Shown one piece after another: positions 6,472 through 10,720 of a stretch of 10,720 nucleotides of DNA. The stretch is taken from assembly GCA_007128865.1 (NCBI GenBank), contig SKWP01000046.1, positions 1 through 10,720 on the forward strand, written 5' to 3'. How positions within the stretch are numbered: the stretch's first letter is position 1; every line of letters begins with the position of its first letter. The notes beneath the pieces were generated by a model. The model made no database searches, was not told the origin of the DNA, and saw only the letters and a program-made list of their open reading frames with translations. Source of the DNA: Paracoccaceae bacterium. Lineage in GTDB: Bacteria; Pseudomonadota; Alphaproteobacteria; Rhodobacterales; Rhodobacteraceae. The translations under genes were made by a program, and so were the position numbers.

Positions 6472-7559
6472 AGCCGGACGACATCCCCGCCCCGGCCCTG
6501 GCACTGCTGCGTCGCGGCACGGTGCTGCCCGCCCACCCGCTTGCCCTGACCGCCGACCGCAGGCTGGACCGTATCCGGCAGCGGGCGCTTACCCGGTACT
6601 TCATGGATGCCGGTGCCGGCGGTGTCGCGGTCGGCGTGCACACAACCCAGTTCGCGATCCGCGAGGCGGGGCTTTACGCACCGGTGCTGGAGCTTGCCGC
6701 ACAGACGGTGCAGGACTGGGCCGACGGCCCGCGGCTGCTGATCGCAGGGGTTACCGGACCGACCGCCCAGGCTGTGGCCGAAGCCCGTACCGCGCGCGGT
6801 CTTGGCTATCACGCCGTACTGCTCAACCTGGCAAGGCTGAAGGGGGCGACAGAGGCCGAGATCCTCCGGCACTGCCGCGCGGTGGCCGATGAAATGCCGG
6901 TTGTGGGCTTTGCCCTGCTGCCCGAAGTCGGCGGCTTTCATCTGAGTTATGGCTTCTGGCATGCCTTCGCCGGTATCGAAAACGTGGTGGCGATCAAGAT
7001 GGCGCCGTTCAATCGCTATCGGACGATCGACATCATCCGGGCCGTGGCCGACGCCGGCGCCGCCGACCGGGTAACGCTCTATACCGGCAACGACGATCAT
7101 ATCGTGCTTGACCTGCTGCAACCCTTCGTGGTGCGCAACGCCGACGGCACCGCCGAGCGCCGGCTCCGGATTCGCGGCGGGCTGCTTGGGCACTGGAGCG
7201 TCTGGGTCCGCCGGGCGGCGGAACTTCTGGACCGTATCCACGCCCTGCCGGACGGGGCCGACCTGCCCGAGGACCTGCTGGCGCTCGACAGCATCGTGAC
7301 CGATTGCAACGGCGCGATCTATGATGCGCATCACGATCTGGCCGGCTGCATTCCCGGCTGTCTCGAAGTGCTGCGGCGGCAGGGCTTGCTGGAGGGGACC
7401 TGGTGCCTCGACCCGGCCGAAACGATGAGCCCGGGCCAGATGGCCGAGATCGACCGCGTGCATCGGCAATACCCGGAAATGAACGACGATGCCTTCGTGC
7501 GGGCGAACCTGGAACGCTGGCTGGCCGAGGACGGCAAGCAACGGCCGCTGGTGATCTGA
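6468..7559 (+). CDS. Dihydrodipicolinate-synthase-like class I lyase/aldolase
   Basis: A 363-residue TIM-barrel protein of the DapA/N-acetylneuraminate lyase superfamily, which cleaves or forms C-C bonds through a lysine Schiff base. Lys177 in NVVAIKMAPFNRY fits the Schiff-base lysine. V-G-V-H-T-T-Q-F (55-62) resembles the substrate-binding T-T region. The Tyr of the DapA YNVP motif is missing: Pro152 lies 25 residues before Lys177, just as Pro136 lies 25 before Lys161 in E. coli DapA, so the Tyr133 position is Ala149. The protein is about 60-70 residues longer than typical DapA, with a C-terminal extension rich in acidic and aromatic residues. The start overlaps the upstream stop as ATGA, with AGGAG (6455-6459) 8 nt ahead. 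It is unlikely to make lysine; within this operon it may cleave a 2-oxo acid or a related intermediate. Substrate unknown. Confidence 0.85.
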   Translation: MKPDDIPAPALALLRRGTVLPAHPLALTADRRLDRIRQRALTRYFMDAGAGGVAVGVHTTQFAIREAGLYAPVLELAAQTVQDWADGPRLLIAGVTGPTAQAVAEARTARGLGYHAVLLNLARLKGATEAEILRHCRAVADEMPVVGFALLPEVGGFHLSYGFWHAFAGIENVVAIKMAPFNRYRTIDIIRAVADAGAADRVTLYTGNDDHIVLDLLQPFVVRNADGTAERRLRIRGGLLGHWSVWVRRAAELLDRIHALPDGADLPEDLLALDSIVTDCNGAIYDAHHDLAGCIPGCLEVLRRQGLLEGTWCLDPAETMSPGQMAEIDRVHRQYPEMNDDAFVRANLERWLAEDGKQRPLVI

Positions 7560-7588
7560 ACCAAATAATGCAGGGAAATACGCGAACC

Positions 7589-8635
7589 ATGACCGAAACG
7601 CTGCATCAGGGCATGTTCCCCGAGACATTCAGGGACGTCGCGCATCTGGAAGAGTTCATGTCCACGCCCACGCCCGAGGTGGTGGCCGACCTGAACGCGC
7701 TGGACGGCGACATCATCTTTCTGGGCGTTGCCGGCAAGATCGGCGTGACCCTGGCGCGCATGGCCAAACGTGCCGCACCGCACAAGCGCGTGATCGGCGT
7801 TTCGCGGTTTTCCGAGGCCGGCGTGGAAGAGCGCCTGAACGCCGCCGGGGTGGAAACGATCCGCTGTGACCTGCTTGACCGTGACGCGGTGAACGCGCTG
7901 CCCAAGCTGCCCAACGTGGTCTACATGGCCGGGCTCAAGTTCGATGCCGGCGGTCGCGAGGATTTCCTGTGGGCAATGAACACCCTTGCCCCGGCGATCT
8001 GTGCGGACGCCTTTGCGCAAAGCCGCATCGTCGCCTTCTCGACCATACATGTCTATCCCTGGACGAACCCGCTGCACGGCGGCGTCACCGAGGCAAGCCC
8101 GCCATTGGCCCGACCGGGCGAATACGCCAACTCGGTGGTGGGGCGCGAACGGACGTTCCAGTATTTCTCGCGCCTGCACGGCACGCCGGGGCGGCTGCTG
8201 CGCTTTGTCTATGCCATCGACCCGCGTTACGGGGTGATGCAGGAGGTGGCCGCCTGGGTGAAGGCCGGCCAGCCGGTGCCGCTGGCCACCGGGCATGTCA
8301 ACGTCATGTGGCAGGGCGATGCGAACGCGCAGTTCCTTCGGATGCTGGGGCATTGCGAAACACCGGCCAGCCCCATCAACATCGGCGGGCCCGAGACCGT
8401 CTCGGTCCGGCAACTGGCACTGCGGTTCGGTGAATTGCTGGGCGTGGAGCCCGTTTTCGAGGGCGCGGAAGCCGACAGCTGCCTGCTGGTCAATTGTGAC
8501 CGCGCGAACGGCCTGATGGGCAATCCGGTGGTGCCGGTCGATACCATGATCCGCTGGGTTGCAGACTGGGTGCGCCACGACAAGCCGATCCACGGCAAGC
8601 CAAGCAAGTTTCACGTCCGTTCGGGCAGTTTCTGA
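7589..8635 (+). CDS. Extended SDR protein (NAD-dependent epimerase/dehydratase-like)
   Basis: A 348-residue Rossmann protein. GVAGKIG (46-52) is the GxxGxxG dinucleotide motif after strand IIFL. IRCDLLD contains the usual Asp that holds the adenine, and VVYMAGLKF marks the fourth strand. S151-T152 in AFSTIHVYP occupy the catalytic Ser/Thr site. The active-site Tyr is Y179 in EYANSVVGRE, but the Lys of YxxxK is Val183, so the classical proton relay is incomplete. About 40 residues precede the fold, more than usual. Two starts are possible: 7568, with no ribosome binding site, or 7589, with AGGGAA about 11 nt upstream; I chose 7589. It lies 29 bp after the lyase and just before the transporter genes. 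It may oxidise or reduce an alcohol/carbonyl intermediate, but the missing Lys leaves the activity open. Confidence 0.82.
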   Translation: MTETLHQGMFPETFRDVAHLEEFMSTPTPEVVADLNALDGDIIFLGVAGKIGVTLARMAKRAAPHKRVIGVSRFSEAGVEERLNAAGVETIRCDLLDRDAVNALPKLPNVVYMAGLKFDAGGREDFLWAMNTLAPAICADAFAQSRIVAFSTIHVYPWTNPLHGGVTEASPPLARPGEYANSVVGRERTFQYFSRLHGTPGRLLRFVYAIDPRYGVMQEVAAWVKAGQPVPLATGHVNVMWQGDANAQFLRMLGHCETPASPINIGGPETVSVRQLALRFGELLGVEPVFEGAEADSCLLVNCDRANGLMGNPVVPVDTMIRWVADWVRHDKPIHGKPSKFHVRSGSF

Positions 8636-8646
8636 GGATGCGGGGC

Positions 8647-9402
8647 ATGGGGCGCTATCGCGGATATCTCTACGCCTTTCTCGCGCATGTCGGCTTTGTC
8701 CTGGTCTGGCATTTTGCCGTGGTCTGGTCGGGCGTGCCGAAGTTCATCATGCCGACCCCGCTCGATGCGCTGCGCGAGCTGTTCGAGCCGCACTACAACT
8801 GGGGCACCCATATCTGGGTCACGACGCTCGAGGTGTTCGGCGGATTCACCCTTGCCGCCGTGGTCGGGGTGGCGATGGCGGTGCTCTTCGTCTGGCTGCC
8901 CGGTGCAAACGCCGCCCTCATGCCGCTGCTGGTAACGCTCAACATGGTCCCCAAGGTGGCGATGGCGCCGCTGTTCGTGATCTGGCTGGGTTTCGGGATC
9001 GTGCCCAACATGATCATCGCCTTCACCATCTGCTTCTTTCCGATCGTGCTGACGACCTATCGCGGTCTTGTCGAGGTCGAGCCCGAGCTCATCAACCTGG
9101 TGAAATCGGTGCGCGCCAACCGCTGGCAGATATTTACCAAGATCCAGCTGCCGGGCTCGCTGCCCTATCTCTTTTCGGGCATGAAGGTGGCAGCGGTGCT
9201 GGCCGTGGCCGGCGCCATCGTGGGCGAATTCATCGCCTCGGACCGTGGCCTGGGCAACTTCCTGCTGATCCAGCAGAACATGCTGAACACCGGGGCAATG
9301 GTCATGGCGCTGATCCTGATCACGCTGATCGGCACGGCACTCTATGGCGTGGTGCTGGCGCTGGAATGGGTTTTCGTCACCCGCAAGGAGGTGGCGAAAT
9401 GA
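8647..9402 (+). CDS. ABC transporter permease, NitT/TauT type
   Basis: A 251-residue inner-membrane permease of the BPD_transp_1 family (TauC/SsuC/ThiX-like), expected to form a homodimer that passes the solute to the cytoplasm. Hydrophobic segments are seen at about residues 7-27, 60-84, two or three between about 93 and 138, about 178-195, and a last one near 217-245. FIMPTP (33-38) is the usual loop after the first helix in this group. The cytoplasmic coupling loop lies around 143-180 and ends in KIQLPGSLPYLFSGMKVA, but the EAA---G core reads NLVKSVR, with Arg156 at the Gly position. ATG 8638 would leave no room after GAGG (8634-8637); ATG 8647 has that site 9 nt upstream, so I prefer it (the longer form adds three residues). 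The stop overlaps the ATPase start as ATGA. Confidence 0.9.
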   Translation: MGRYRGYLYAFLAHVGFVLVWHFAVVWSGVPKFIMPTPLDALRELFEPHYNWGTHIWVTTLEVFGGFTLAAVVGVAMAVLFVWLPGANAALMPLLVTLNMVPKVAMAPLFVIWLGFGIVPNMIIAFTICFFPIVLTTYRGLVEVEPELINLVKSVRANRWQIFTKIQLPGSLPYLFSGMKVAAVLAVAGAIVGEFIASDRGLGNFLLIQQNMLNTGAMVMALILITLIGTALYGVVLALEWVFVTRKEVAK

Positions 9403-10163
9403 CCGCGCCCTTCATCAGGATCGAAAACCTCCGCAAGGTTTTTCGCGTGTCCGGGCGCGAACTGGTGGCCGTTCAGGACGTAACGCTCGACATCCGGCAG
9501 GGCGAGCTTGTCTCGCTTGTCGGTCCATCGGGCTGCGGCAAGTCCACGGTGCTTTCGATCCTTGCCGGGCTGCTTTCCGCCGATGGCGGAACCGTCGAGA
9601 TCGGCAATGCCGAAAACCCGTTCACCCCGGGCCGCGACATCGGCATGGTGTTCCAGAAGGCCCTGCTGCTGAAATGGCGCACCATCCTGGACAATGTGAT
9701 GCTGCCGGCCGAGATCCTGGGTCTGCCCCGGCGCGAGACCCGTGAACGGGCCCGCGACCTCCTGCAGATGGTCGGGCTGGGTGATTTCGCCGAAGCCTAT
9801 CCACAGCAGCTGTCCGGCGGGATGCAGCAGCGCGCAGCCATTGCCAGGGCCCTTGTCCATGACCCCAAGCTGATCCTCATGGACGAACCCTTCGGCGCGC
9901 TTGATGCGCTGACGCGCGAAAAGATGAACCTTGAACTGCTGCGAATCTGGCGGGAAAGCCGCAAGACCATCCTGTTTGTCACCCACGGCATTCAGGAGGC
10001 GGTGTTTCTGGGCAGTCAGGTCGCGGTGATGACGGCCGGCCCCGCAAGAATGGCCGACCAGTTCCACATCGAATTGCCCGAGCCCCGCCATCTCGACGTC
10101 AAGACCACCGAAGCCTTCGGCGCCTATGCGCGCCGCATCTACGGCCTGCTCGGCCTCAGTTGA
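9399..10163 (+). CDS. ABC transporter ATP-binding protein, NitT/TauT type
   Basis: A 254-residue ATPase that powers the importer, with every motif intact. Walker A is GPSGCGKST (42-50) and the Q-loop glutamine is Q86. The signature is LSGGMQQR (138-145), Walker B is LILMDEP (158-164) with catalytic E163, the D-loop is GALD (166-169), and the switch histidine is H196. Length and motif spelling match the SsuB/TauB/ThiZ group used for nitrate, sulfonate, taurine and pyrimidine uptake. AGGAGG (9386-9391) stands 7 nt before the ATG, which overlaps the permease stop. The frame stays open for 840 nt upstream, but that part lies over the SDR and permease genes and is not a real extension. Confidence 0.95.
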   Translation: MTAPFIRIENLRKVFRVSGRELVAVQDVTLDIRQGELVSLVGPSGCGKSTVLSILAGLLSADGGTVEIGNAENPFTPGRDIGMVFQKALLLKWRTILDNVMLPAEILGLPRRETRERARDLLQMVGLGDFAEAYPQQLSGGMQQRAAIARALVHDPKLILMDEPFGALDALTREKMNLELLRIWRESRKTILFVTHGIQEAVFLGSQVAVMTAGPARMADQFHIELPEPRHLDVKTTEAFGAYARRIYGLLGLS

Positions 10164-10198
10164 GACCGGCAATCAAACCCAGGGAGGAGAACTGATCC

Positions 10199-10720
10199 AT
10201 GACCAACCGGAAATCACTCGCGGCAGGCGTCGCCGTTCTGGCCCTTCTGCCGCTGTCGGCCCAGGCCACGAACCTGAGCCTGCAACTGAACTGGAACGCC
10301 GGCGGCGACCACGCCCCGATCTATTACGCCCTGTCGCAGGGCTGGTATGCCGAAGCAGGCGTGACACTGGAAATCCGCCAGGGTTCGGGCTCGGGCATGG
10401 CGGCGCAGGCAGCCGCGCTTGGCCAGGCCGACATCGCCATCATCGACACCCCCACCGCGCTGCAGTTCATGGGCGAAGGCGCGCCGATCACCGGGATTTT
10501 TGTTGCCTACAACGATTCGCCCTATGGCATCTACTGGCGCCGCAGCAGCGGTATCCAGGGGCCGTCCGATCTGGCGGGGCGCCGGCTGGGTGCGCCGGCC
10601 TTCGATGCGGCGCGGCAGATGTGGGTTCCGATCGCCGGGGCGCTGGGCATCGACCCCGACAGCGTGGAATGGGTCAACATCCAGCCCACCGCCAAGGTCG
10701 CCGCACTGCAGTCCGGCACC
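10199..10720 (+). CDS. ABC transporter periplasmic binding protein, NMT1/SsuA-like (truncated by window end)
   Basis: The first 174 residues of the solute receptor for the adjacent importer; the frame is open to the last base. Residues 1-23 are a classical Sec signal peptide: a basic start (MTNRK), a hydrophobic core, and AQA before a likely cleavage after Ala23. No lipobox Cys is seen, so it should be a soluble periplasmic protein. The mature part begins LQLNWNAGGDHAPIYYALSQ, the lobe-1 start of the NMT1/THI5-like group of type II binding proteins. DIAIIDTPTALQ and SDLAGRRLGAP are further family blocks. GGGAGGAG (10182-10189) gives a strong ribosome binding site 9 nt from the ATG, 35 bp after the ATPase. 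Family members bind thiamine precursors, riboflavin, sulfonates, taurine or aromatic acids, so the ligand cannot be assigned. Confidence 0.92.
   Translation, partial: MTNRKSLAAGVAVLALLPLSAQATNLSLQLNWNAGGDHAPIYYALSQGWYAEAGVTLEIRQGSGSGMAAQAAALGQADIAIIDTPTALQFMGEGAPITGIFVAYNDSPYGIYWRRSSGIQGPSDLAGRRLGAPAFDAARQMWVPIAGALGIDPDSVEWVNIQPTAKVAALQSGT

Noticed and set aside
4747..6504. 585-codon open frame on the minus strand opposite the CoA-transferase
   Set aside because: Antisense shadow in GC-rich DNA. The sense strand carries the full CoA-transferase with its catalytic Glu, and the antisense translation shows no family features.
6225..7628. 467-codon minus-strand open frame opposite the lyase, with a similar one at 7331-8614 opposite the SDR
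   Set aside because: Both are opposite well-supported genes and have no domain, ribosome binding site or operon context.
8559..9398. ABC ATPase frame open for 280 codons upstream, which could suggest a fusion protein
   Set aside because: The upstream part lies over the SDR and permease genes in another frame. A strong AGGAGG and an ATG at 9399 give a normal-length ATPase.

Overview
The window is very GC-rich, densely coded DNA, with ATGA stop/start overlaps and strong G/C third-position bias. It looks like chromosomal sequence of an alphaproteobacterium. A Rhodobacterales-type host is my best guess from protein style only; no rRNA or other marker gene is present to confirm it. I see no tRNA, rRNA, CRISPR array, insertion sequence or phage gene.

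Region 1 (1-1813) is the end of a glycan or cell-surface locus. It holds the last 59 codons of an upstream gene (possibly a sulfotransferase), a family 2 glycosyltransferase overlapping it by ATGA, and a second glycosyltransferase-like gene on the minus strand that converges on the first.

Region 2 (1945-2731) holds a GntR/FCD-type regulator on the minus strand and a 109-bp divergent control region. That region contains plausible promoters in both directions and a perfect 36-bp inverted repeat (16-bp arms, 4-bp spacer). The repeat covers the predicted transcription start of the rightward genes and ends just before the first gene's ribosome binding site.

Region 3 (2732-10720, continuing past the window) is a tight rightward gene set, probably one operon. 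In order it encodes a FAD-dependent oxidoreductase, a crotonase-fold enzyme, a fused family I CoA-transferase, a dihydrodipicolinate-synthase-like class I aldolase/lyase, an extended SDR (NAD-dependent epimerase/dehydratase-like), and an ABC importer of the NitT/TauT/NMT1 type (permease, ATPase, periplasmic binding protein truncated by the window end).

The layout reads as uptake plus catabolism of one small molecule under control of the divergent GntR protein. The substrate would be imported by the ABC system, oxidised by the flavoprotein and/or SDR, activated as a CoA thioester, processed by the crotonase, and cleaved by the Schiff-base lyase. The order of steps and the substrate are inference. 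I do not recognise this enzyme combination as a named pathway. Three of the enzymes lack a catalytic residue usual in the best-known members of their fold (crotonase first Glu, DapA Tyr, SDR Lys), so generic names such as enoyl-CoA hydratase, dihydrodipicolinate synthase and epimerase probably mislead.
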